A stretch of DNA of 64,000 bases from Adenophora triphylla var. japonica (GCA_022495995.1 JAFEMH010001473.1:1-64000), one strand, 5' to 3'; shown: positions 45,120-55,359, counted from the first letter of the stretch. The notes: generated from the letters alone by a model not told the origin. Program-made: numbers and translations.

Positions 45120-45479
45120 TATCTGTTTTCTCTTTTGATTTTCAAAAAAAATCTCTATTTTACTCTATCACCTAGATTGACTATCACACACGCGCACTCA
45201 TGATATAACTGTCATTGCACTGCATACCCTCTATAAACCCGGGACCCACACTAAGGACGGATGACGGTAACCACCTAGTCGCCGGTCTCTCCGAAGTTGG
45301 ATCATCCCACTCCGCGTATTCAATCCACCTAGATTGTCATATCGCGGGGAGCCTAGCCTTCCAGCCCTGCATCGCCACATATCATGTAGATTGTCTTTCT
45401 AGGAACACTCCGTGACCGGTCGGTTTTGACTTGGTAATCTTTCTTGTCTTTGACCAAAATAAAGCTAATGTAAAATTGA

Positions 45480-45600
45480 CTATCGAGAAAGGATTCGGAA
45501 AAGTCCCTTCGAAGAAAAAGAAAAAGTCCCTTCGGAAACGTCCCTTCGGAATGACCCTTTCGGAAGTCCCTTTAAAGAAAAGAAAATCCTTCCGATCAGT
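45480..45600. repeat. Short 'gtcccttcgga' repeats in the D leader
   Basis: Four to five copies of 'gtcccttcgga' or close variants at irregular spacing of 10-25 bp, in an A-rich context. Confidence 0.7.
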
Positions 45601-45772
45601 TTTACATGGCTTTATTTTACAAAGAATGGCCAATTACCGAGTCCCTAGGTTTGGTTTGAATTACGTACGCCTTCAAGATTTACCTAGGATGCTAGATAGA
45701 AAACGGATCTTCGTCCGTCCGACCATGAATCTAGGAAATAAAATGAGGAAAAATCCATCTTCCCGGATGGTT

Positions 45773-45806
45773 ATCTCGTGCGAGATTACCTCGTCTCGCG
45801 CGAGAT
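45773..45806. promoter_or_regulatory. Palindrome pair upstream of D gag
   Basis: ATCTCGTGCGAGAT (45773-45786) and GTCTCGCGCGAGAT (45793-45806), about 230-260 bp before the gag ATG at 46036. Second internal pair of the D-type palindrome. Confidence 0.65.
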
Positions 45807-46035
45807 TTTATTTGCAGAATCTGTGTTTGTAATTGATGATCGATGTGCGCTCCCTCCTTGAGTCAAAACTCCGTCTCTAATAAAAATAAAAGCTTCAAAA
45901 AAAATCGCTCGTGAGGTATTTTTAACCATCATCCTTTCCTCCATCTAGGATCGTTTGAGGCTAATCTTCTAAGAGGCGTTTCGTTGGGATATCTCTAGTT
46001 CATCTCTAAGGTCGTCAAGCTCCCTTACCTCTCCA

Positions 46036-46830
46036 ATGGCAACTACTCCGTCTACTCTTTATGCAAGTGGCACCCCCAAAGAGGATAAGCAAGTCGTAGA
46101 ATTCACATCCAAAGAAATCAAGACTCTCAAGAACCATCTCGAGCAAGAAAAAATGGCTCATATTCAACAAATTGCCACCCTCGAGACAAAACTCAACAAG
46201 CTAGAAATCATGGAGACCACGGATCCAAGAGACAAGCACACTCAAAGCAAGGAGCGTGAGCATAAAGAGGTTGAGTCAATCATTAAGGCATGTATCATTA
46301 ATGTGTGTTCCCAAATGGAGTCCAACATAAGAGCCCGAGTGGAAGTCGAATTAAGGGCCCAAATCGAGGATGAATGTCTAGCCTACATGCATGCACAACA
46401 GAAGTACTATGAAGAAAAGATCAAGATACTTCACAAAATGGTCGAACTCAACGAGGAAAGGTCTCGACACGATAAGGGAGGAAAATATGGAGATCATGCT
46501 CACTTTGAGGAATCCAACCAAGAAAGGCTCCATGACCTTAGTAGATTCACCAATCCTAAGTCATTTGTTGCTCCCCATCCAGAAAGAAAGCGAAAAGATA
46601 GACGATATGTCCAACTTGAAGGAATTACCCAAGAAGGTCTCTTTGACATCCTTGTAGAAGAAGGAAAAGTTAAGCCTAGAGAAGGAAATCCTCTTGGAAA
46701 AGGCTCTCGTCTTGATCATGATCCCTACTCGTTTTGTAAATTTCACAACTATAGTGGCCATGACACCAATGACTGCCATCATTTGAAGGATGTAATCCAA
46801 GACTTGTATGAAGCCGGCAAGATCAACTGA
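46036..46830 (+). CDS. Intact gag-like protein of non-autonomous element D, capsid core absent
   Basis: 264 codons without interruption. Residues about 20-60 are heptad-like and Lys/Glu-rich (probable coiled coil); about 70-150 stay strongly charged. Residues about 180-264 match the C-terminal part of B gag: a conserved helix (EGLFDILVEEGKVKP) and a C-x2-H-x4-H-x4-C zinc-knuckle-like motif (CKFHNYSGHDTNDC), then a tail like that in B. The capsid domain seen in B (LTWF, FYKRW) is missing. The start is the first ATG of the frame, 230 bp after a palindrome pair. D has no protease, RT or integrase, so it must rely on another Tat/Ogre element; this protein may co-assemble with that partner's Gag and recruit D RNA (inference). 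Confidence 0.8.
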   Translation: MATTPSTLYASGTPKEDKQVVEFTSKEIKTLKNHLEQEKMAHIQQIATLETKLNKLEIMETTDPRDKHTQSKEREHKEVESIIKACIINVCSQMESNIRARVEVELRAQIEDECLAYMHAQQKYYEEKIKILHKMVELNEERSRHDKGGKYGDHAHFEESNQERLHDLSRFTNPKSFVAPHPERKRKDRRYVQLEGITQEGLFDILVEEGKVKPREGNPLGKGSRLDHDPYSFCKFHNYSGHDTNDCHHLKDVIQDLYEAGKIN

Positions 46831-47310
46831 AGCATCACCACCTTGGGGCTCCGATTGTCCTCTCCCTTTTTCCTTTGAAAAAAAAAAGAAGAAAAAAAAA
46901 ACATAGATTAGGTAAATTTCCTAGTATGTTCTCGAAGAGTCGTTCTGTCTTTTTAGTACATCTCTATCCTCTCTAGTTTGTGTCAAGTAAACTATCGAGT
47001 CTGTTTCGAATTTCCTTATCAATAAAAGTTATCTCTTTACCCTAAACACTTTCCCAAGAGTTGTTCTTCTTTATGAGTATCATTTGATCTATGTTGAATA
47101 GTGGACCCTCATTCCTTAAATCATCACGAAAGATAGAAACTTCTAAACAAGTTTGAAATGAAAACTATCATTAGAAGGCTTAAGGCTAAACATTACTCCT
47201 GTTGAAAGTCGAAGATCAACAAATGAAGGAAGCCAAAGGCGCTGCTATCAACATTCATCCCAAGAAGAGTGGGGCTACTCAATTCAAGGCTTTGAGAGTA
47301 CAAAAATAAA
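46831..47310. other. Non-coding region after D gag
   Basis: An A-rich tract (46868-46902) begins 38 bp after the gag stop. The rest shows no gene. Confidence 0.6.
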
Positions 47311-48160
47311 AAGCTCACTAGGTCGAAACTCCTCAAATCGTCCTAGGCAAAAATAGAGCATCAAAAAAAAAAGAGAGAGAAAAACTCTCAAGCCTTCATC
47401 GCCCCACAACAAGGATGAAATTTCAACAAAGGCAAGAAGGACTCTCCCGCAAAGAAGAAGAGTCAAGTGATATCAATGAAGAAAAGAGGATCCCTCAACA
47501 TCCTCTTACAATGAAGCCCGAATGGCAACGCAAATGAAGAAGACTTTCAACATCAATCCATAAAGAGAAATGTTTAGCCTTAATTCATACTAATGATTGG
47601 CTTTCTTTTCAAATTCGTTAAGAAATTTCTAGATGATACAAGGTCCATTAAAAGTAGAGCAGCTTTTCTAGACCTTTGAGCCATATAGCGTTCTTTGTTG
47701 AGTCTAGGGGCTTCCTCTTAGCCATTCTCATACACACTCTTGAAATCCAAGCATCAAAACTGGGGCTTCCTAACCTTTCCTCCCCCAGTCAATCCCTACT
47801 CAAACTCTCGAGAGTAATCAAATCTGCATTAGGGGCTTTCCTCTTCGTTTCTCACTCTCATCATTAGAGAATACACTCCCCAAAAAATCAATGCTTGGAT
47901 CATCTTCCAAAAAATAGAGTCCGTCTCTCCTCAACTAAACTTGAGATCTCATCTTTTTCCTTAATGAGATTCTTCCAACTGAGTCACCTTCGAGTACACA
48001 TACTTTTCAAAAAAAAAAAGGAGAATAGCTCGCTAGGTTGAAAACTCGTAAAGAGCGGCCTAGGCAAAAGTTAGAGCACAAAAACAAAAGACGCAAAAGA
48101 GATGCCCGCTAGATTGAAAACCCGAAAGGGCAGTCTAGGCAAAAACCAGGGTGCGTCACA
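47311..48160 (+). other. Three CTAG-type stem-loops in D
   Basis: Hairpins near 47319-47350 (CTAGG/CCTAG arms), 48033-48065 (CTAGGTTG/CGGCCTAG with G-U pairs) and 48111-48142 (CTAGATTG/CAGTCTAG plus inner CCC/GGG). Each has a conserved 'gaaaac' after the left arm and 'gcaaaa' after the right. The same hairpin type follows integrase in B (51603-51735). Confidence 0.6.
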
Positions 48161-48795
48161 AAAAAAAAATCAAAGGGAAAAAGGAGGGGATCCTTCTTCG
48201 ATTCAAGCAGTCTCACAAGCCTGTTCACGAAGTCATCTACAACATACAAGAAGTCTTGGGGCTTGGTGTCAAGAGAAGCCTTGGAAAATGCGTGCTTTGG
48301 ATTGGGCAACATAAAGCCATTGGAGTGGTTTAGACCTTGTTCAGTCAATGATCATCACATGAGAATCTTGGGGCTTGACGATGAAAAGGTCCTGCGACAA
48401 CGAAAAATCCTTGAAGTATCCTGAACCTTAGTGTTGAACTTGGGTTATCTCAACGGAATCCTATTAGACGATTGTCTCATTCGATCTTTAGATGAACCTC
48501 ACGAGTTGGTCTTCAAAACCAAAATCTAAATCACAAACAATTTTCAATCCTCACATAATAGAACTCATTCTCCCCGCTGATTCTCGGAGTCGAGTGCACA
48601 TTGATCGTCTTGAACAAACAAATTCTTAAGTGAATGTATGTTGTTATGCAAATGCTTTCACTAACCCTCTTGCAGGAATTAAAATGCGTAAGGCACGTCA
48701 AGTGCCTACTTTCAAGAATTAGATCAAACATGTTGAGTGTTTGGATTTTTTCCTACCATATACCTTTCTATGCATCCAATTAAGTGCGTCGAGAA
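48161..48795. other. Unassigned part of D
   Basis: No gene or repeat recognised. Short open frames on both strands look random. Confidence 0.5.
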
Positions 48796-49000
48796 TCTCT
48801 TAAAGCGTAAAGCATCCATTGCGTCAAGCAACCATTGCGTCAAGCAACCATCGCGTCAAGCATCCATAGCGTCAAGTATCCATTGCGTCAAGCAACCATC
48901 GCGTCAAGCAACCTTTGCGTTAAGCAACCATCGCGTCAAGCAACCATTGCGTCAAGCAACCATCGCGTCAAGCATCCATCACGTCAAGTGCCATGCGTCA
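48796..49000. repeat. Tandem array, 16-bp unit 'gcgtcaagcaaccatt'
   Basis: About 13 copies of a 16-bp unit with t/c changes ('gcgtcaagcaaccatc', 'gcgtcaagcatccatt'). Confidence 0.95.
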
Positions 49001-49760
49001 AGCATATTCCAACAAAAAGCCCGATTCAATGCCCAAACAGGTGGATCGTCACCAAGTAGGTGTGTCAAGCATCTACAAGTAGTATGTCGAGTACTACTCA
49101 ACAAAAGCCCGATTCAATGCCCAAACAGGTGGATCGTCATCAAATAGATGTGTCAAGCATCTAGGGTCAGTATGTCAAATACTTACCTTAACAAAAGCCC
49201 GATTCAACGCCCAAACAGGTGGATCGTCACCAAGTAGGTGTGTCAAGCATCTACAAGTAGTATGTCGAATACTTACCTCAACAAAAGCCCGATTCAACGC
49301 CCAAACAAGTGGATCGTCAACAATTAGGTGTGTCAAACATCTAAGATGTGTCAAGCATCTAGGGTAAGTATGTCAAGTACTCACCATCAAAAGCCCGATT
49401 CAACGCCCAAACAGGTGGATCGTCATCAAATAGATGTGTCAAGCATCTAGGGTCAGTATGTCGAATACTTACCTCAACAAAAGCCCGATTCAACGCCCAA
49501 ACAGGTGGATCGTCACCAAGTAGGTGTGTCAAGCATCTACAGGTAGTATGTCAAGTACTCACCAACAAAAAGCTCGGTCTTGAATCGCCAGGATCGTCAC
49601 CAATTAGGTGTGTCAAGCATCTAAGATGCGTCAAGCATCTACAGGTAGTATGTCGAGTGCTCACCTCAACAAAAAGCTCGGTCTTGAATCGCCAGGATCG
49701 TCACCTCAACAAAAGCTCGGTCCCGAATCGCCAGGATCGTCACCTCACTTCGTCAACAAA
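49001..49760. repeat. Tandem array, about 110-bp unit
   Basis: Six to seven irregular units that combine 'aaaagcccgattcaacgccc', 'acaggtggatcgtcaccaa' and 'gtgtcaagcatcta'. The 'tcaagcatc' block links it to the 16-bp array on its left. Confidence 0.93.
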
Positions 49761-49891
49761 CAGGTATCTTCAGAATTGGGTCATGATTTGATTCCTCAGT
49801 ATGGATTTGCCTTTTCAAAAATAAAATCTCCTCGATTTTCAAAAAAATGATTTTCAAAATACCTAAAGCAACCTTTTCGTGTTTTGGAGTC

Positions 49892-49950
49892 GAACTACGT
49901 TTTGGTCTGATTCTCCGATAGAGATACGTAGGCAGCCGTGCGGCACGACC
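49892..49950 (+). ncRNA. Candidate structured motif, copy D-2 (before 3' LTR)
   Basis: GAACTACG/CGTAGG outer stem, inner stem TCTC/GAGA, second hairpin GCCG/CGGC, then 'acgacc'. It lies 133 bp before the 3' LTR. Confidence 0.65.
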
Positions 49951-49980
49951 ATCCCAGTGTTCAGAATGATGTCTTTTCTA

Positions 49981-50024
49981 TCGACGACACTTCTTCTTTC
50001 ATAAGACCTGTCGCCGAGGGGCTC
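49981..50024 (+). promoter_or_regulatory. Hairpin and polypurine tract of element D
   Basis: Arms CGAC/GTCG and TCTT/AAGA, then 'ccgaggggctc' next to the LTR. Confidence 0.7.
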
Positions 50025-51084
50025 TGTAGACACCCCATTCTGAACCCATAATTACATGATTACACTACTCTTCATCTCTCTTTTATGTTTTGATGAAAGC
50101 ATATCAGTTTCGTCATGTTTCGTTAAGTTTCTAACTAACCTCGTTAGTTTTGGACCTAACTGACTAACGGAACAACTGAAAAGGACAAAATAGTCATCAG
50201 ACTAGTTATCTCGCACGAGATATCATATCTCGCGCGAGATATCCCCTCGACAGGATGTGCAGAATCACAATTCTTCTCCGTTTCAAACTCTCTTTTTGGA
50301 TAAAACCTTATCAATTCGGGTATCCAATCGTAACCGAGTTCGGAACCTTCCTAGGGTAATTTCCCTCTCCACCTTCACCTCTCCAACCTCCTATAAATAC
50401 TGGATGACTTCCAGTGTTTCAGGGGTCGACAATTCTGATCCTTGATCAAGAACACACACAACACACACAATTTGTTGGTTTCTTTCCATGAAAGACTCCT
50501 TCAAATCACTCACAAACAACTCCTAAAGTTTGTTCGTCAACCTTGTTGATTAACAAACATCGAAGCCCGAATCAAGGGAACAAGGCGAAGCTCCGTCCGC
50601 ATCAAGATCTAAATCAAGGATCGAGGCGAAGCTCTGTCCAAATCAAGGTTCGACTCTAAACTTGAGTCGAAACTCTGTCCGAATCTCTTCTCAAAAGGTA
50701 ATCATCCTTTAAACTTTCGTTTCTCTTTTCTACCTCTCTATTGATTTTAGAGTAGTGTAATCCCATCAAAAGGATTAGCCTAGAGTCCCTTCAGTCAATG
50801 AAGGCGATCTCGAAGCATACAATCCGACATTCCTAATCAAGAAATTGATTAGGGTTTACTTGTTCTTCTTTAATTATTTTATTAAAAAGATTGAAAACCT
50901 CTCTTTTCTTTAGCAAGACCGATCTCCGGATTGGGTGAAATGGATGCCTTCTAAACCTACCCATTTCATAACCTAAGCCCCGAACTCAAATCTCTTTTCA
51001 AAATGGTTTTCCTATGTTTCCAATCGAATAATATAGGTGGCGACTCAAAAAGATGAAAAGATGAAATTTTCTCACAACGCTACA
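50025..51084 (+). mobile_element. 3' LTR of element D
   Basis: 'tgtagacacc' to 'acgctaca'; TATA at 50392-50399. Palindromes at 50207-50222 (TATCTCGCACGAGATA) and 50225-50242 (ATATCTCGCGCGAGATAT). Followed by the target duplication caggt. Confidence 0.96.
50207..50242. promoter_or_regulatory. Palindromes in the 3' LTR of D
   Basis: Same pair as in the 5' LTR. The first differs from its left counterpart by one central base (gcac against gcat) while both outer arms are unchanged. Confidence 0.7.
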
Positions 51085-51518
51085 CAGGTGCAACTCCATA
51101 TGCCTTAACTTACGGAATGGAGGCTGTCATGCCCATTGAGCTAGAGATCCCATCCCTCAGGGTATTGCTCGAGAATGAAGTAAATGAGATTGAATGGCTC
51201 CAAAGCTGATACAATGAGTTGGAACTGTTGGACGAATGCAGACTAAAGGCCATGGAGCATAAACGGGCGTATCAGAAAAGAATGGCCCGTGCTTTCGACA
51301 GAAAAGTGAAACCCATGGATATCAAGGTTGGTGATCTGGTCCTTAAGATGAAGCCTTCGAATCAGAGCAGTGCACTGGGCAAGTGGGCACCTGTTTTGGT
51401 CGAGCCTTTTCTAGTGAAGAAAATATTCTCCGAAGGAGCTATGCAGCTGACAGATTTGGACGGCAACCCGTTCCTACACCCCGTCAACGGCGACAAGTTG
51501 CGGCGGTATTATGTTTGA
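51085..51518 (+). pseudogene. Integrase of element B, C-terminal part
   Basis: Continues the integrase from 43563: ATPYALTYGMEAVMPIELEI, then a TGA near 51206, then RAYQKRMARAFDRKV, VGDLVLKMK, LGKWAPVLVEPFLVKKI and LDGNPFLHPVNGDKLRRYYV, ending at TGA 51516-51518. This is the usual C-terminal part of Tat/Ogre integrase, without a chromodomain. Confidence 0.9.
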
Positions 51519-51539
51519 TCGAGTCTTTCCCCTCTGCAT

Positions 51540-51740
51540 ATAAAAAAAAGAAAAGAATAAAAAAAGAAGAAATGAAAATAAAGGCGCAATAAAATTGTCC
51601 CAGATGAGACTGAAAACCTCTCAAAAGGCAGTCCATGCAAAAATAAGGGACGCGTCAGGTGCTAAAGGAATATACCCAACTAGACTGAAAACCCTAAAAG
51701 CGGGCAGTCTAGGTAAAAAACAGGGTTGCACCATGTCCCC
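51540..51740 (+). other. A-tract and two CTAG-type stem-loops in B
   Basis: An A-rich tract (51541-51592) starts about 20 bp after the integrase stop. It is followed by stem-loops at about 51606-51640 (GACTG/CAGTC) and 51680-51713 (CTAGACTG/CAGTCTAG, eight perfect pairs, with inner CCC/GGG). Confidence 0.6.
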
Positions 51741-51781
51741 CTTCTGTCTTCCCTTTCTTAAACACAAGAGTTAATTGAGTC

Positions 51782-51854
51782 GAACTACGGAGACCTGAGC
51801 CCCTGAGTTCTCTTTACGAAAGGGGAACGTAGGCAACCACTCGTGGTTCGGTCT
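51782..51854 (+). ncRNA. Candidate structured motif, copy B-1 (after integrase)
   Basis: GAACTACG/CGTAGG outer stem; inner stem CCCCT/AGGGG; second hairpin AACCAC/GTGGTT (six perfect pairs, 2-nt loop), then 'cggtc'. The best-formed copy of its class. Confidence 0.7.
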
Positions 51855-52132
51855 AAAATGCTGCAAAATCTCAAATCTTGCCAAAATGTGTTTTGATTAC
51901 AGTTTCAAAGCTTTTCAAAGATTCATTATACATTAATATTCTTTTTGATGAGTTCAAGCACGACCTGCTTTTGAATCAAATAACCTGCTGCGAATAAAAA
52001 AGCAATAACTTTTCAAAATTCTAACATCTATTTTGTCTGCAAATAAGTAATCAAGGGATACTCATGTTCCATACAATAAATCCCTCCCTCAAAATATAAA
52101 CAAAAGTGTCTCCTATCTCTCAGATAAGGTGT

Positions 52133-53697
52133 CTAGGAGCTTGTTCCCTCTCCCAAACTTGCATCTCTACTCTTCCTTTTCCTTGGTCCCCGGGAGGTCC
52201 TTGGCCTAGGAATGTCAAATAAGTCAGCTTGAGCCCGTCCTAGCTCGGGTATAATGCGCGCCGGTGGGTCGATCAGACCAGTCTCCCTCAAAGCTGCCCT
52301 AGCAATCCTCTCTTGTCTCAAGGTCTCTTTGTGAGCTATAACCTCTGGATCATCCCTCATAGCTCCGGATCTCTTGCCTCCGATAGTCCTCAGCAACATC
52401 GCCGATAACATCATCTGGGTTCCCCTGGGCCTCTGTATCTCTGAAAGACCGGCTGGTCGGGTAATTTGCTCCCAAGTATTCCCGGCAGCGAGCCTCTATC
52501 GTCAACTACACAGGACCCCATTGCTCCTCGTACCAAATCAGATATCGATGGTCAAGAATGTAATCCCTCTGGACTGTCGAAGGAGTGTCCGTGTGGGAAG
52601 AAACCCTCCAGAAAGGATTTGCTGAAAAACTGCATAGTCTGGGGCTGGGTCATGTCCATCGGAACAGCATCAGTCGTCAGCCTCTCTCTCAAAGCCCGGA
52701 CAATCTGCTGAGGGTACCCATACTGCCTGCTCACCAATGATGGGACACAGAATGAAGACACATGCAACCCTGGTAGCCTGACTACCACTGACCCATCCTG
52801 AATGTCTCTCATGATCTGTAGCCCCCACGCCGGAATCCAAAAGCTCAGATCAGTAGTCCCGTATCACGTCAATCTCATCTGCCAGCTGTCAGCAGCCGCA
52901 TCTCTCAACAGCCTGCATGGCCGGGTCACTCAAGGCATCGCCGTCCAACCCACTGGTAATGGCCCAATCAAGCGCAACCTCTCAGAAAGCCATAAAGATA
53001 ATAAAGTGGGGCTGCCTGCACCCATGAAATATGATCCTCCTGCTAGCCTATCAAGGCCATGATAGGTCTCGGCCAACAGCAATGGTACAATGTCCATCTC
53101 CCCTTGACCGGACCAGATTTGTCAAAGGTCTACACCTCGGTCACCCCTGAGTTGCCTGACAATCTCCAGCAACGCACCCGGACAGACTTTGGTATATCCA
53201 CAGAAATAGTAAGCCAACAGGATGAACAACATGAATATGTCCAAAGATGTAGAAAAATCAAATAGCTCAGGACAGGAAAGGTGCAATCTGGCCATCCGAG
53301 TTAGGTCTACAGTCCCATCATCGAGAATCATGGGTACTACCTGATCCATCGGCAAACTCAGAAAAGTTGATAATTGCTCTATGATTGACCTTCCGTCCCA
53401 GGGAAATGCTACGGTCATCGCCTTGCCCAGGCCTGTCAATGCTCTGAAATCCTCTATGGTTGGCGTCAGATCATTGTATGACAAAGTAAAGACGTGCCGC
53501 TCCGAGTCCCAAAAGCAGGACGCAGCCCGGAGCAAATCCCAGTCAATCCTCCAGTCTTTCAAGGGCCAAATGAATGGCATGTTGTACCACTTGTCAATGA
53601 CTTGCCTATGATACTTCTGATGAAATCGCAAAACTTCAACAAAATCCTGATGAAATTGATGCCCCTGGGAAGCTACTTCTTCGCTATGATGCTCCAT
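52133..53697 (-). pseudogene. Antisense ORF of element B, DUF7745/plant-mobile-domain-like
   Basis: Minus-strand gene opposite to gag-pol. ATG at 53697 starts an open stretch of 191 codons. It includes a Trp-rich block (PFIWPLKDWRIDWDLLRAA), RHVFTLSYNDLTPTIEDFRAL and the hydrophobic segment IFMLFILLAYYFCGY. Decayed parts follow to 52133, where a Lys/Arg-rich tail (RGPRKRKSR) ends the frame. It is homologous to the antisense ORF of A at 27300-28816. The family call (DUF7745-like) is from memory of its motifs. Two B-type palindromes lie 140-190 bp upstream of the ATG. Some degenerate frames remain open, so it may have been lost recently. Confidence 0.8.
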
Positions 53698-53837
53698 TGC
53701 AATTGAAAGTACCAGTCTTTGTCAATGAAATCGCCTATCTGTGAAACTGGGGCTGCTGGTTTCCTCCTACTAAAAGGGCAATGTCTACAAATAAATCCTG
53801 AGTTGATTTAAAAAGGGCCTGTTACGAGATTCCCCCA

Positions 53838-53887
53838 GTCGCGCGACACAACCTACTCAGCAGGCATGACATGTCGGGCGACACATC
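53838..53887. promoter_or_regulatory. Palindrome pair upstream of the antisense ORF of B
   Basis: GTCGCGCGAC (53839-53848, perfect, followed by 'aca') and ATGTCGGGCGACACAT (53871-53886). Both are variants of the TGTGTCACGCGACACA motif in the B LTR. They lie 142 and 174 bp upstream of the minus-strand ATG at 53697. Confidence 0.7.
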
Positions 53888-54535
53888 TGGTCAACATCAG
53901 ACATCATCAAAGTTCCTGCAAGTCTACCTTCCCAGGGCACTCTCCGACTCGCCATCGCTGCAATACACCTCCAATCCTCACATATTCACATATATGCACG
54001 GGAGAGGGCTCACTACACCATATGTATCACCACACACACTCACCCGATACAGCTTCACCATCCCATGTACAAACCCGGCAAAGCCGACCTTTCAATACAA
54101 TAATCACTTTTCTTCCATTCAATCATCATCCCGTTCCCAGAACAGATGGATTCGCGCAAACAAACTAACATAGTTTAATCTTTGTTAACAGAGTAGCATA
54201 GTCAGATATAGTGCTTGGAGTGTTGTTTCCCCCGCAGTTAAAATAATCAACTGAGCATCATCAAATCTTGAGGACTGTCCCTCAGCCCAAAATCGAGACA
54301 AAGATTCCACATCTATCAGTCTCCCCAGCAATGTTCATCATTGTCATCGGCCCCGCCGCCGAAACATCAAAAAATCCGTTCCTAGCAAGAGAAATCCATG
54401 TCCTACCAAGGAAAGTTTATGACTCCAAAGTCAACCAACGGTCAACAAAGGCCACCCCTCGCATGGCAAAACAGCAAGACATCAGCGACATTGGTCTAAG
54501 TCCCTCCAGCAGCCACCACCACCAGCAGTAATTGT
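53888..54535. other. Unassigned spacer in element B
   Basis: No gene or repeat recognised. Short open frames on both strands lack features. Confidence 0.5.
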
Positions 54536-55235
54536 AGCCTAAGACCCTCCGGCAGTTACATCTATCCCCAGCAGAATCAACGGTAGCGTGAGTCCCCTGG
54601 CAGCTACCCTTCACCATCATCAGCAATGTCATAAGTCCCTCCGGCAGCCACGACCATCAACAGTAGCATGAGTCCCTCCGACAGCTACTCATCACCATCA
54701 GTTGAAGCATGAGACCCTCCGACAGCTACAACTCTCCATAAACCTCCGCGACAATCAACAGTAGCATGAGTCCCTCCGACAGCTACTCATCACCATCAGT
54801 TAAAGCATGAGACCCTCCGACAGCTACAACTCTCCATCAGACCTTCGCGACAATCAACAGTAGCATGAGTCCCTCCGACAGCTACTCGTCACCATCAGTT
54901 GAAGCATGAGACCCTCTGGCAGCTACAACTCTCCATCATACCTCCGCGACCATCAACAGTAGCATGAGTCCCTCCGACAGCTACTCATCACCATCAGTTG
55001 TAGCATGAGTCCCTCCGGCAGCTATAACTCTCCATCAGACCTCCGCGGTCATCAACAGTAGCATGAGTCCCTCCGGCAGCTACTCGTCACCATCAGTTGC
55101 AGCATGAGACCCTCCGGCAGCTACAACTCTTCATCAGACCTCCGCGGTCATCAACAGTAGCATGAGTCCCTCCGGCAGCTACAACCTTTCACCATCAGCA
55201 GTAGCATCAGCCCCTCCGGCAGCTACAGGTAAGCA
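54536..55235. repeat. Tandem array, about 100-bp unit of two halves
   Basis: About seven units with 'agcatgagtccctccg(g/a)cagctac' alternating with 'agcatgagaccctcc' and 'ctccatcagacctccgcg'. Three or four further half-units occur at the right end. Confidence 0.95.
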
Positions 55236-55294
55236 CAGCAAATGTATAAAAGCATATCTCTACTACTTCTTGTTCCTTGTCAGTTTCGTCTTCC

Positions 55295-55359
55295 GAACTA
55301 CGATTTGGCTTGATTCCTTCCTAGGGATACGTAGGAATCCTTTCTCCAAAGGTCCAGCC
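55295..55359 (+). ncRNA. Candidate structured motif, copy B-2 (before 3' LTR)
   Basis: GAACTACG/CGTAGG outer stem, a weaker inner stem around TCCT/AGGGA, a second hairpin CCTTT/AAAGG, then 'ggtcca'. It lies 183 bp before the 3' LTR. Confidence 0.65.

Noticed and set aside
43564..51084. Element D as an autonomous element.
   Set aside because: No protease, RT, RNase H or integrase sequence lies between its LTRs; only a gag-like ORF is present.
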